Below the pieces are notes generated by a model. It was not told the origin of the DNA, made no database searches, and saw only the letters and a program-made list of their open reading frames with translations. 64,000 nt of DNA from Artemisia argyi (lineage: Eukaryota > Streptophyta > Magnoliopsida > Asterales > Asteraceae), in contig CM060702.1 in NCBI GenBank assembly GCA_030686995.1, positions 63,027,340 through 63,091,339 of the forward strand, read 5' to 3'. The position numbers and the translations under genes are program-made. Numbering within the stretch: the first letter of the stretch is position 1; every line of letters begins with the position of its first letter. Of the stretch, positions 23,166 to 35,719 are shown in pieces.

Positions 23166-24815
23166 AACTCACTTTTTGTGTGATTTTTATAGAATTTTGT
23201 GGGATGAGTTAGGACATGAAACTTGTTGTATATTTAGTTTACCAGCTGTACTTTTGATTTTCATGTTGGGTACATTTTTGTGACTTTTTCTTGTGGACCA
23301 AAACACCCTTGGAACACACCTGCAGGGCAAGTTGAGTGCCCTACTTCAGCAGACCCAACTCACCCCACCAACTTTGGTGGCTGTTTGTGGCTAACCCAGT
23401 GGGTCCCACACCTCATACTTAGGTCATTACAACCCCCCTCCTACTAGTGTTTGAAAGTTGACCATTGTTTTGACCTTTAGACCAGTGGACCCCACCTTAT
23501 TTTGTTCCCAAACTCTGTCCCCATTCTGTCTCAGAATTGCAATAAGCAAATTACTTATTCAAGTTTTGTGGCTTATTTAAGCTGCTTATTTGGTTGAATC
23601 TTGCTTAATATTGATCAAACAACTCAGAGAAACCAACTTTAATCATTGTGGACGCCACATCACTTCATTTGAGCTTAAAACCTTATGCAGTCAACAAAAG
23701 TCAACTGTGTGGACTTATAAGCACTCAAGTGCTTATTTCTAGGTTACATCAAAAGTGTTTTCATAAAAAGTTTTAGTTTTTAGTATATAATTAGTTTGGA
23801 AAAAGAAAAAACACCAAAAAACCAACTTTAATTATAGTGATAGCTTCTATTTAATAGGAATTATCATTTTAATTTTCTTTTTAGCTTATTTATAAGAAAT
23901 ATATCATTTTTATATTTTTAGTAATTCTCTTTTAGGTTAAAATAATTCTAGAAATTTTTCCAGATTTTTCTTTTGTCTTTTAGTGGTTTTTAGAATTAAT
24001 TTTAGTTTAATTAATTAATAATTAATATTAGGTAATTAAATAGCATAATTAGATTTTATAAAGTACAACCTATTTTTTATAATTTTTCTAGCTTTTATAT
24101 AAGTTAAAACATTTTTATAAATTTTTCTAGGATTTACACTGTTCATTTTCTATTTTTTTATAAATAATTAGTTTAATTAGAAATTAATTAGTAATTATAA
24201 TAATAATTAGTAAATTAGTTTAAAAATACATAAAATAAACTTTTTATAATTTTTTAGGATTCCTGTGACGGTTAATTAGATTTGTAAAATTTTTCTTAAT
24301 TTTCCAAGTCTTTTTAGTATTTTTAATAATTCTAATTAGTTTAATTAGTTAATAAATAGATAATTAGTAATTAATTAGTAATAAATAATTAAATAGTGTA
24401 AAGCTAGTTTTTCTTTTTCTTAAAATTTTCTTTATTTATTAGGATTGTAAAAATAATAATTTTACACTTGTAACCTTTTCCGTCCATCAGTTGTACTTTT
24501 TGTTTCATTCGTCTGTGTATGTTTTTAATTAAAACGTACGTTTTCAGGTTTTAGCTCAAATCTTTTTAATCTAAATACCAGTAATCAATCACATAGCTTT
24601 CCTAAGCTATTTAATTTCATAATTCTCAAATAATTCTTATCACAACCCTTTTCTGGGAATAATCACCCGATCACAAGTACGCTAAAGCACAATCCATACC
24701 TCGTCGGGACATAACGACCTGGTGATACCCTTTTATTACCCGGAAGCATTGGTTTAGGCTCTTTGACTTTGTTGACCATTCTTTGGTCAATATAAGTTGA
24801 CGGTTTAGCACCAAT
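21164..24815 (+). repeat. 5' LTR of the Athila-type element
   Basis: Begins TGATGATTGCGCAAACACTC, a decayed copy of the 3' LTR start. Its right end stops at CACCAAT without the final CA because of the primer-site deletion. Inside are a degenerate minisatellite with TCCCTGG cores (about 21340-21660), a C run (21886-21902), a long A tract (about 23119-23167) and AT-rich DNA. Near the right end is GTCGGGACATAACGACC (24707-24722 region), conserved in the inner element's LTRs. No genes. Confidence 0.87.
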
Positions 24816-25271
24816 TGAGATTAGTGTTATTTCACCTCATTCACTGTACAAATACCACCACTAAAGTGTTAAAACACCAAAAAAAAATTAAAAACAACAA
24901 AACAGATCGTGACGTTTTCTGATTCGGTTTTCTTTTAAGGTGATTCTTGAAGAAAAACGACTTTAGATTACGATACGATACCAAAAATATTGTCCAAAAG
25001 TTTTTTCACCCATAAACAAAACACAAAAACATTCGTCTCTTTCTTGTGAATAATAATTCTACATAAAAATAAACCGTCGCAAACCAAGACAGAACACCTA
25101 CCAACTGGGGGTGTGAACATAATAAGTTCCCAAACCAAAGATATAAAACTTGCCTTTGTATCCCTGTGAGTGGTGTACCTTTATTAAAGAAGCCACTTGC
25201 TCGTGATTATTGGTTTAAGTTCACTGTTGATTTGCCTCGATTTTGTTTTAATTGGTTTTTGTCCTTAGTGC
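24816..25271 (+). other. Leader of the Athila-type element, primer binding site deleted
   Basis: The sequence right after the LTR (GAGATTAGTG.. then TTCATTGTAC-like) aligns with the inner element's leader from about 36685 onward. The roughly 50 bp containing the primer binding site and the LTR's terminal CA are absent. No ORF until the gag start at 25272. Confidence 0.6.
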
Positions 25272-27334
25272 ATGTGCACTCGTTCTTCTAGGTCTACTAG
25301 CCCATTACGTGAGCTTGTAAGAAAACCTAGAAGTCCTCGTCGACGTTCAGCACCAACAGTCGGATCTGAGATCCGTACTGTTGCCACACCCACTGTCACC
25401 ATGGCGGAAGACCGCCCCATGTGTGAGCTTCTCCAAGCACCCATCGAGGGTTACGGAGATGCCATTGTTGTTCCAGCAATCGTGGCTGATAGTTTTGAGC
25501 TCAAAACCGGGTTACTCAATCTTGTAACCTCAAGTCAATTCTACGGTTTTGAGAGGGACGATCCTCATGCTCATATTCGATGGTTCAATAAAATCACATC
25601 GACCATCAAGTACAAGAATGTCCCTTGTGAAGCAATAAAACTTCTTCTCTTCCCATTCTCCTTGGAGGGACAAGCCCGGATTTGGCTTGAAACACAACCT
25701 CCTCGATCTATTGAGACATGGGAAGATCTTGTCAAAAAATTTGTGAATGAATTCTTCCCACCTTCCAAGACCACGAGTCTTAAGAACGAATCACCAAGTT
25801 CACTCAAAAATATGATGAATCTTTTGGTGAAGCGTGGGATCGTTTCAACGAATTACTTCGCAAGTGTCCACATCATGGTTTCTCTGAGTTGATGCAACTC
25901 GATACTTTTTACAATGGCGTGAGCCAAGCTGATCAGGATTCTCTCAATGCCTCCGCGGGAGGTAACTTTTTCAGTAGAACCACAAAAGAAGCTTTGTAAA
26001 TCATAGAAAACAAGTCCAAGGTCCGCTCTACACGAAGCAAACCGATTGTTTCTCAAATCAATGCGGGTCCTACCACTTCATCTTCTGTGAGTCAATCTAG
26101 CACGGATGCTAAGATTGACAAGCTCACTGAAGCGATCCAAGCTTTGGTTCTCGCCTAAACAAAGAAAGTTTCATTTCCACAACATCCTCCACCTGCTGAG
26201 GTTAAAAAAGTGGAAGTCTGTGTAACTTGTGGTGGGCCGCATGCCTACTACAATTGCACAGCTACTGATGGTACACCATATGAAGCTCATGCTGTAGCCG
26301 GGCCCCAAAATCAAGGAGGCAATCAATATCGCCCTCCTATGGACCCTAGCTATCATCCTAATCATCATTATCCTGGACCTCCTGGGTTTAATCAAAACCA
26401 AAATGTCCAAAACCGCGGCCAAAATCAAAATAGAGCGAACCAAGGTTATCAAAACCAAGGTAACTTCAATCAGGGTCACGATTTTCACAATCAAAACCAA
26501 GGGTTCCAAAATCAAGGTTTCCAACAGCAAAATCAAGGAAACTTTAATCGGAACCAAGGTCAGGGTAATTTCAATCCGGGATATTTTCATGGAAACAACA
26601 ACCCTAATTAGGGTAATTTTCAAAATCAAGGTCCCAATCCGAACAATCGAGCTCCAAATATTCCTAATCCAAATCAAGCCATTGTTCCAACCGGGCCTTC
26701 ATCTGAAGAGTTGTTGAAACAATTCATGAAGTCCCAAGAAGAGTTGAACAAGTTGCTGGTCAGCCAGATTTCTGACATCAAGAAGTCTTTAAATGATCGA
26801 CCCTCGGGCTCAGGTACTACTTTACCGAGCAACACGATCGCTAACCCGAGGGGCGATGCTAAGGCGATCACAACACGAAGTGGTGCTTCATATGATGAAC
26901 CCGCGATTCCTACTACCTCTTCTTCCTCTCCTCCAAAGGTAGTGGATCGTGAACCTGAGGTGACAAAGGACAAGGTGCAAACTCCTAGCCCACGAAGTAC
27001 AGCACACGTCCAACCTCAGGTTATTCCTAAAACCAGATGTAAGCCTGGAGTTGTCTTTGAACCACCAGAAACTCCAGTGGACAACCCTAAATCCAAAACT
27101 TCTATTCCCTATCCATCACGTCTCAGTGAACAAAAGCTCCGCGAAAAAGCTAATCACCAAATGGATAAATTTTTCCAAATCTTCCAAGATTTGCATTTTG
27201 ATATCAGCTTCGCGGATGCTATTCTCTTGATGCCCAAGTTTGCATCGACAATCAAAAATCTGTTGAGTAATAAAGAGAAACTCTTTGAGATGGCAAGAAC
27301 TCCTCTGAATGAGAACTGCTCAGCAGTTCTTTAG
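25272..27334 (+). pseudogene. gag: Athila-type gag, frameshifted and interrupted by stops
   Basis: Starts with ATG at 25272; MCTRSSRSTSPLRELVRKPR is a basic N-terminus, then a retrotransposon gag core (LFPFSLEGQARIWLETQPP, FFPPSKTTSLKNE). One base is missing near 25790, moving the frame; the new frame then runs to the end of integrase. In that frame stops occur at 25997 (TAA), 26156 (TAA), 26609 (TAG) and 27332 (TAG). A zinc knuckle CVTCGGPHAYYNC (CX2CX3HX4C) is encoded near 26217, followed by a long N/Q/G-rich repeat region. The C-terminal linker contains EVTKDKVQTPSPRS, similar to EVTKDPVLTSDD in the inner element's ORF. Clearly non-functional. Confidence 0.88.
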
Positions 27335-29629
27335 AAAAAGCTTCCTGAAAAGCTTGGAGACCCCGGGAAATTCCTCATTCCTTGTACTTTCCCGGGTATG
27401 GTTGAATGCTTCGCCTTGGCCGATCTAGATGCTAGCATTAACTTAATGCCATATTCTGTGTGGAAGAAACTCTCTCTTCCCGAACTTACCCCCACGTGCA
27501 TGACTTTAGAGCTTGCCGATCGTTCGATTTCTCGTCCCATTGGCATTGCCAAGGACGTATTCGTTAAACTGGGGAAATTCCATTTTCCAGTAGATTTTTT
27601 GATTGTTGACTTTGATGCCGATTCTAGGGTCCCTCTCATTCTTAGAAGGGGATTCCTTAGAACTGGGCGAGCTCTTATCGATGTATTTGAGCATGAGATC
27701 ACATTACGTGTTGGAACGGAAGCCATAACCTTCAACCTAAATCAAACTTCGAGATACTCCTCTGATTATGACTATGAATCGGTGAATCAAATTGATGTCA
27801 TCGATGTGGCTGCTGAGGAGTATGCTCAAGAGATTTTAGGTTTCATTGATGATTCTTCGAGTGAAAACCTCACTCAATCTTCTCATCCCATCATAGCCAA
27901 TTCTTCTCCTTCCCTCATTCCGTTTGAGGGAAGTGACTTCATCTTAGAAGAAATTGAGGCATTTCTCAAAAGTGATTCGATTCCCGATGGAATCGATAAC
28001 CAAGAGATTGACCTCGAGAGGGATATTCTCATGCTTGAAAAATTATTAAACGAAGATCCCTCTCCTCTTCCTATTCTACCACAACAACTTCATACAGAGG
28101 AAGTCAAAAATGTTGAGAAAACTGATGACTTTACCGAGGTTGAACTTAAGGACTTGCCGCCTCATCTTGAATATGCATTTCTGGAGGGTGATGATAAATT
28201 ACCCGTCATAATTGCTAAATACTTAAGTGTTGAGGAAAAGGCTACTCTCATAAAGGTTTTGAAGTCTCATAAACAAGCAATTGCTTGGCGACTCTCCGAC
28301 ATCAAGGGCATTGACCCTGAATTTTGTACTCACAAAATTTTAATGGAGGACGATTTCAAACCTGCAGTCCAACAACAAAGAAGGGTGAATCCAAAAATTC
28401 ATGAGGTAATCAAACAAGAGGTTTTAAAACTTCTTGATGCCGGATTGATTTACCCTATCTCGGACAGTCCTTGGGACAGCCCAATTCATTGTGTTCCAAA
28501 AAAGGGTGGCATTACTGTTGTCACAAACGAGGAGAATGAGTTAATTCCATCTCGTTTGGTTACGGGATGGCGCGTCTGCATTGACTATCGCAAGTTAAAT
28601 GACGCCACCCGTAAAGATCATTTTCCTCTGCCCTTTATGGATCAGATGCTCAAGAGATTAGCGGGGAATGAGTACTATTGCTTCCTCGATGGTTTCTCAG
28701 GTTACTTTCAGATTCCCATTGATCCGCAAGATCAGGAAAAGACCACTTTTACGTGCCCCTATGGAACATTTGCTTATAAACGTATGCCATTCGGCTTATG
28801 TAATGCTCCGGGCACGTTTCAAAGATGTATGATGTCCATATTTTCCGACATGATCGGGAAAACTATGGAGGTCTTCATGGACGATTTTTCAGTCATTGGA
28901 GATTCGTTTCAATCATGCCTCTCCCATTTAGACGACATGCTAAAACGTTGTAAAGACACAAAGTTATGTCTAAATTGGGAGAAGAGTCACTTTATGGTCA
29001 AAGAGGGCATTGTCCTCGGCCATAAAATTTCAAAGAACGGGATTGAGGTTGACAAAGCTAAAGTGGATGTCATTGCAAATTTACCTCATCCCACCACTGT
29101 CAAAGGTGTTAAGAGCTTTTTGGGTCATGTCGGTTTCTATCGTAGGTTTATTCAAGATTTTTCTAAAATTGCCCGGCCTATGACCCATCTCCTCGAAAAG
29201 GATGCTCCTTTTATCTTCTCCCCCGAGTGCATCGAAGCTTTTGAAACACTTAAGAAAAAGCTGACCGAGGCACCGATTCTTGTTGCCCTCGATTGGGACT
29301 TGCCCTTCGAGCTCATGTGTGATGCTAGTGATTATGCGATAGGGGCAGTCTTGGGGCAACGAAAAACAAAACATTTTCAGCCTATACACTATGCCAGCAA
29401 AACTATGACCGAGGCTCAAAGCCATTACACCACTACCGAAAAAGAATTATTAGCTGTGGTGTATGCTTTTGAAAAATTCTGGCCATACTTGATACTGACC
29501 AAAAGCATAGTGTATACGGATCACTCGGCTTTGAAGTACCTTTTTGCAAAACAAGATGCAAAGCCGAGACTTCTTCATTGGGTTCTCCTCCTACAGGAAT
29601 TTGATATCATTATTCGTGATAAAAAATGA
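27335..29629 (+). pseudogene. pol: Athila-type protease, reverse transcriptase and RNase H
   Basis: A long open stretch (27398-29629, 743 codons) in the same frame as the second part of gag. Protease: ALADLDASINLMP near 27416, with Asp where the retropepsin Gly should be. Reverse transcriptase from about residue 330: the SPIHCVPKKGG, VTGWRVCIDYRKLNDATRK, FLDGFSGYFQIP and MPFGLCNAPGTFQ blocks, and catalytic FMDD near residue 492. RNase H starts near residue 635 with CDASDYAIGAVLGQ and continues through TEKELLAVVYAFEKF and YTDHSALKYL. A TGA at 29627 cuts the frame before integrase. These motifs identify the Athila branch of plant Ty3/gypsy. Catalytic residues of RT look intact, but the polyprotein could not be made whole. 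Confidence 0.93.
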
Positions 29630-31033
29630 GCTGAAAACCTAGCTGCTGATCATCGCTCCCGATTGGAAAACCCCCACCAAGATGTCTTCAAGAGGAAAGA
29701 AATTAATGAAACATTCCCTCTCGAGACACTCAATGCGGTTACCTTTCATGGAGACTCTAGTACCCCATGGTTTGCTGACTTTGCAAACTACCTTGCGGGT
29801 AACTTTGTGGTGAAAGGGATGTCGTCCCAACAAAAAAATAAATTCTTCAAAGATGTAAAACATTATTTCTGGGACGACCCCTACTTGTTCAAAATATGTG
29901 CGGATCAAGTCATCCGGCGGTGTGTTTATGGCCAAGAAGCCTTTGAAATTCTTAAGGCTTGCCATGCTGGTCCCACAGGGGGTCACCACAATCCAAATTA
30001 CACCGCCAAAAAGGTGTTTGACTCCGGTTTCTTTTGGCCCATGATTTACAAGGATGCCTAGGAATTGGTCAAATCCTGTGACGCTTGTCAACGTCACGGG
30101 AATATTTCACAAAAGAATAAAATGACACAAAATGTAATCCAAGTTTGTGAAATATTTGACGTATGGGGCATTGACTTTATGGGGCCATTTTCATCATCTC
30201 ATGGAAACAAGTATATACTCGTGGCTGTTGACTATTTGTCAAAATGGGTTGAAGCGAAAGCTTTACCCACTAATGATGCCCGAGTTGTTGTAAAATTCTT
30301 GAAAGCTCTTTTCGCTCGATTTGGAACTCCATGTGCTATTATCAGTGATCGTGGTACGCATTTCTGTAATGACAAATTTGATAAAGTCATGCAAAAGTAC
30401 GGTGTAACTCACCGTCTTTGTACTGCGTACCACCCACAAACAAGTGGACAAGTAGAAGTTTCCAATCGAGGAATTAAGAGAATTTTCGAAAGAACTGTAG
30501 GTGAAAATCGTGCATCGTGGTCGGACAAATTAGATGATGCACTTTGGGCTTTCCGTACGGCTTACAAAACACCCATTGGGTGTACGCCTTACAAACTTGT
30601 GTACATGAAAGCGTGCCATCTTCCGATCGAGCTTGAGCACAAAGCCTATTGGGCTCTCAAGCATGCCAATTTCGACCTCAAAACTGCAGGTGATCATAGG
30701 AAAGTTCAACTGAATGAATTAAATGAACTTCGTGATCAAGCTTACGAGAACTCTTTGATCTATAAAGAAAAGACAAAGAAGATACATGACTCAAAAATAA
30801 AAAACCGCGTTTTTAACGTTGGTGATCGAGTCCTTCTTTTCAACTCTAGACTCAAGATCTTCTCGGGAAAGCTTAAAATCCGATGGACTGGTCCGTTCAC
30901 TATTGCTAAGGTTTATCCTTATGGCACCGTCGAATTATCTCAAAATGACGGTCCAAATTTCAAAGTGAATGGACATCGTTTAAAGCACTACTTTGGAGAG
31001 GACATACCATCCATGGTTGTCCCGGATCTCTAA
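29630..31033 (+). pseudogene. pol: Athila-type integrase
   Basis: Continues in the same frame after the TGA at 29627. The zinc-binding HHCC module is present ([13 protein letters not shown], then [10 protein letters not shown]) but a TAG at 30059 lies between its His and Cys pairs. The catalytic D,D,E residues are seen in [22 protein letters not shown] and [11 protein letters not shown], spaced as in gypsy integrases. The C-terminal part includes [19 protein letters not shown] and [16 protein letters not shown], the usual GPY/F module. The frame ends at a TAA at 31031. No chromodomain was seen, as expected for Athila. Confidence 0.92.
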
Positions 31034-31914
31034 ACTTTCCCCAAGGACAATTGAATTCGGGGATCGAGTCAAGCTAGCGACTCGATGAACAAAAACAATA
31101 GCACAATACGGGTTTTCACCCGTATCTCTGATTTCTTTCTACTTTCTACCACCCTAGTGTGGGGGAATGGCCAAACCCCCGCTGTTTGAAAAATCTATAT
31201 ATGTATATAAGTTCTTAAAAAAAATGTGTGTATATATAGAAATAAAGTGAAATTTGGTGTTTCCACAGTTAGATTCGAATCTTGGCTTTTTACGTTCAAA
31301 GAGTCGGCATAATAGCCGGGACTTTGAATATTGAGGACAATATTCATTTCTAAGTGTGGGGGGGAAATTCTAGCGAATTTTATCGCAAAATACTTTCAAA
31401 TACCCCCGTTTTTGGCCAAAATTTTCAAAATTTTTTTCACTTTATTTCAAAATTTTTGTGGTAATCAGTCCGCCGTGTCTAAACGACAAAAAGGATTGGC
31501 TAATCCAGGAGCAAACGGCTCTTGGTAAAGATAATTCAAATCCGTTTACGGCTTGCAATTTGCCCAAAATTGTATGGTTCCTCAACTCGCCATATCCTCA
31601 AAAGCAAATGAGTTGGCTAGCCCGCAAGATTATGGCTTGTGGTAAAGGCCGTAGAAAAACCATAAATGTTAATCAGCTCACCAAGATGTTGACTATTACC
31701 AAGAGCTGGCTAGTCCAGGAGCAAACGGCTCTTGGTAAAGACAAATCAAATCCGTTGACAGCTGGTGGTTTGCTAAAAATCACATGGTTATCAGGTGTGC
31801 CACAGTTCTTACACCTGGATACTCCAGAAGTGATGGCTTTTGGTAAAGAGTTTAAAATCCATCAAGTTTTCCAAAAATATTGCTAGGGACTAGCAATAGT
31901 TTAGTGTGGGGGAT
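31034..31914 (+). other. 3' non-coding region of the Athila-type element, with structured repeats and polypurine tracts
   Basis: No env-like ORF. Matches 39350-40149 of the inner element almost end to end. It holds three AGTGTGGGGG tracts (31156, 31353, 31903); the last abuts the 3' LTR and is the polypurine tract. A perfect stem-loop lies at 31325-31346 (arms TGAATATTG and CAATATTCA), followed by four stem-loops at 31505-31525, 31622-31642, 31715-31735 and 31824-31843, each followed by TAAAG. Confidence 0.75.
31505..31843 (+). repeat. Array of four related stem-loops (Athila-type element)
   Basis: Stem arms are CCAGGAGC/GCTCTTGG (31505-31525), CCGCAAG/CTTGTGG (31622-31642), CCAGGAGC/GCTCTTGG (31715-31735) and CCAGAAG/CTTTTGG (31824-31843). 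Each has a 5-7 base loop and is followed by TAAAG. Each imperfect position is a G-U pair in RNA, and the arms differ between units while staying complementary. Confidence 0.7.
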
Positions 31915-32740
31915 TGATGAGTGCCAAACACTCATCATTTTTATCGTATTTAAACTACCAAAACATACAAAAACAATCGAAAAGTAATCAAAATACTTAA
32001 ATTATCCCAAGGATTGTGTTTTATGTGTTTTAAATGCAAAATGAGGAAAAACAAAAGAAAAACGATCAAAGTTTGCAATATTGGCAGTTTCAGTCCCCCA
32101 AGTTTCAAAATTTGTCAAAAATAGTCCCTATGCATTTATTTTGAAAGAAAAGTCAACCCAAGTCCTTAAAAATTCAAAAGTTATCAAAAACGGACTTTGG
32201 GTGAAAAATTTGGAAAATTTACAAGATTGGTCCGTGGAGTTTGGAATTTTGTAGAAACAGTCCCTGGGAATTTTGAAAATTAAAAAATTGCAAAAGTGGG
32301 TCTTGGAATATCAAACTTGGCAACATTGGTCCTTCTTGGTACTTTTGGGGAGTTACAATTTCAGTCCCTTGGTTTTGGTAAAAATTCGAATTTGGTCCTT
32401 GTGTTTACCAACCGGACCCTTAATAAGTTTAACCCAAAACAAAACCAAGCCAAATCCAGCCCCTTATTACTCCAAATCTACTCCAAGCCCACCAACATCT
32501 CCGGCCCACTCCAATCTCAGCCCACCACAACCAAAATACTACTCCCGTTAATAATAATACCACTCCCTCCTCAGCTTTGACCCCAACTTTGACCACCCTC
32601 CACATCATCACCACTCACCTCTGCTACCAGCCAAACCCCCCCCCCCATCATCACCCCTACTACCTTCTCCCCTGCAACACTCAAAACCCATCCCCTCCTA
32701 CTCAAACAAAAGCTAAACTCTAAAAATTTCACCCTGGCAT
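31915..32740 (+). repeat. 3' LTR of the Athila-type element, left piece
   Basis: Starts TGATGAGTGCCAAACACTC and follows 21164-21990 closely, including the TCCCTGG-type minisatellite. It stops at ..CCTGGCAT, where the inner element is inserted; the LTR resumes at 44056. Confidence 0.9.
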
Positions 32741-33814
32741 TGATGAGTGCTCAAACACTCATCATTTTTGGTCAAATCTGAACTGCAAAACATACAAAAA
32801 TACTCAAAATGCATCAAAATACTGAAAATATTTCAAAATTGTGTTTTATGTGTTTTAGATGCAAAACGAGCAAAAACAGATGAAAAACGTATAAAGTTTG
32901 CAAAATTGGCAGTTTCAGTCCCTCAACTTTCATAAAATGACAAAACTAGTCCCTGGATATTCAAAATATAGAAAATTATCACCAAAGGTCCTTTTGAAAT
33001 CATAAGTTGTCATATTTAGTCCTTTGGTGAAAAATTGGAAAAGTTTTGGAAATTTACAGTTTGGTCCCTGGAGTTTCAATAATTGGCAGATTTGGTCCCT
33101 AGTGGGATATTTTTAAAAGGAAAATCATTTTGGGTCCTTGGGAAGTTAAAAAAATCACTTTTAATCCCTGGATAAAAATTTTGAAAAAATTACAAGTTTA
33201 GTCCCCGGAGTTTGGAAATTTGCAAAATTAGTCCCCGGGTATTTTATTTGGAAAATATTAAATTTCATCCTTGTAATATTCTAATGTTGTCAAATTTAGT
33301 CCTTGTGAATACTTTGTGAATTTTACATTTTCAGTCCCTCATGATTAGCCAAATTACAATATTGGTCCTTGTGATTAATTTCTATAAAACCAAACGGACC
33401 TTACTTATAATTATCACCCACCTTTTACAAATCCAACCCAACACAAGCCTACTCTCCCTCAGCCCACACATCCCAAGCCCACCCCCTTTTATAAAATTTG
33501 ACCCGGTCAAATTAATAAAAATAAACCCTCACCCCGTATAATACTCCACCTTATCCCTCCCCCTTGCCCTGCTCCTAGCCTGCAACCTAAACCAAACACC
33601 ATCATTCACCCCTATACTCCATTCACCAACACTCCACCCCCTACACTACCTTTCCACCACATAATAACAAAACATGCTCCCTGCCAAAATACTAGCTGCC
33701 AAGTTGTATGTCTCAATTTCCCGCCAAAAGAAAATGAAGGGCCAAGATTGATTAGAGTTATCCAGTGGCTATGAATTGAAGTGGAAAAGCACCTTGTGGG
33801 TCACCAAAACCCTA

Positions 33815-33840
33815 GAGGTCCAGTATAAAAGAGCAAAGAA
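33815..33840 (+). promoter_or_regulatory. Probable TATA box of the inner element's LTR
   Basis: GTATAAAAGAGCAAAGAAAG lies about 1.08 kb into the LTR after a GC-richer, C-rich stretch. The matching site in the 3' LTR is near 41233. The outer element has TTATAAAAGAGATAGAGAGG at the equivalent place (about 22131 and 44189), so the position is conserved. Confidence 0.5.
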
Positions 33841-35719
33841 AGAAGCAGAGATGGTGTTAGTTAGTGTGATAATTAGTAGTAGTTAATAGTAGTTATGTAG
33901 GTTGTAGTAAGAATTTTAGTAATGTTTTAGTTTTAAAAAGCTCATGTACTCTTTATTTTAAGTGAATGAAATTTTAATTTAAGCTCTATTTGTCTGAAAA
34001 TTCAATCAGTGTAATTTCTTTACATATATGCTTACTTAAGTCTGCTTGTTAGTGTGAGTTTTAAGCTCATTAGTTCATTAATCAGGTTCACATATGCTTA
34101 TATAAGCACTTAGGATTGCTAGGCAGTTGCTTCAATTGCCTTTACTTTGTAATTGTTTTCTTAGCCTAACTATAGCTTTTGCCCATTAGCTTATATGAAA
34201 ACTGCTTATTATCTGTGGTAGTGTGATTACTCCTTGATGTTTAAGCTAGTCATAGTCTTTGTTCATTAGTTTTAGCCTAGAAAGCCTTAATCTTGTGAAA
34301 ATCAAAAACTGTCACCCCTTGAAGGGAGTGTTTGGCACTAGGGATTACATTGGGTATCACTTTGTTTCAGAGGTTAGTTTTGGTTTAGACATGTCACACT
34401 AGGCTCAAGCATCACATCTTAGTCGTAAAAATGAGTCCTCATTTGCAAAAAGGTCATAATCTCTCAATAGCTGAACAATAGCTCATCTGTGTGAACTTTA
34501 GGTCTGCCATCTCCTCATTTTTGCTTATTAGTTGATAAACTAGCTGAATTCCATCTCAATATAGCTTAATATAACATAACTAACCAGCAAATTAGGATCC
34601 TAGTTCAATAAAGTCAAAATAGCTAAGAAAGTTAAAAAGTCAAATTTCAGTTGTGCAGTTTTTGAATTAAATTGCTGATTTTCTGTAGGATTTATTAATA
34701 GGTTTTAGAACTTGTGCTTTTAGGATTAGTATATTTTGTTGCTTGTCTTGGTCATAGTATTTTTCATAATTTTTCTTAAGTTAGTTTAATTGCTTCTTTG
34801 ATGCTTATCTTTTAGCTGTTCTTCATATAATTGCCCTGTGCACAGATCTCATAACATTTTCATAAGCTTGTTGATTGCTCATTAGTTGTCCTTAGACTCT
34901 GATTCTTGTTGTTTTTAGAAGCCATTCTGGCCAGCTACATGATCTTGTGCTTATTCTTCATCTCAGTGCTTATGTGTTTGCTTATTTGTGGCCTTATATG
35001 TTAATTCATCATGCTCACTTCACTGATAAGTCAGTGTATGAGAGCACATTCATAAGCTCATTATGAGCTTGTAAGTGGGCCCTATCCTTTTAATTTTAGC
35101 TTTTTGAGTCGCTTTTCAATCCTTCTCATTAGATTTGTGCTTATTTTTGCCTGAGAAAGTCTTGCCATATCTTATTTCACCCTTGAAGGTTGCCTGATCA
35201 CACTTATACACTGAGTGAATCTTTGCAATAAGCCAAAGTTCCAAGGCTTCTCAAATGCTTATTTGTGGGCCCCTCCTCATGAGTCCTTACTTATTGAAGA
35301 GTCCCCTACCTCAGCTCTCCATTGCTGGTTTTATTTTGGACCCTTGATCATTCAGGTGGGCCCCACAATGGGCTGCAATTAGCCCTTTTGTCCTGATTGG
35401 CCTGCTGGTCTGTGGGTATTTGGATTAGCTTATAAGCTTATTTAAGCTTATTCCACTGCTTTTCTTGTTGTTCCAGTATTAATTCAAGTTCTAATAGTTT
35501 GTCTCAGCTTATTTTACTCTTGGTTTGCTGAGTTTAGCTTATTATAGCTTATTTAGTGTTAAGAAACCAATTTTTGGCTCATAGGCTTTCTGTTGGCTTT
35601 TTGAGCTTAATTTGTGCTTATTTTCTAGATTTAAAAAATTCTCCTTCATTAAAGTTTTATGTTTTTACTTAATTTATCATTGTGTGAAAAAAAAAAGAAA
35701 AAAAAAGTTTTACAAAAAA

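Noticed and set aside
26171..26717. ORFs of 104 and 168 codons in other frames of the N/Q-rich gag region
   Set aside because: Arise from the repetitive asparagine/glutamine codons read out of frame or antisense.
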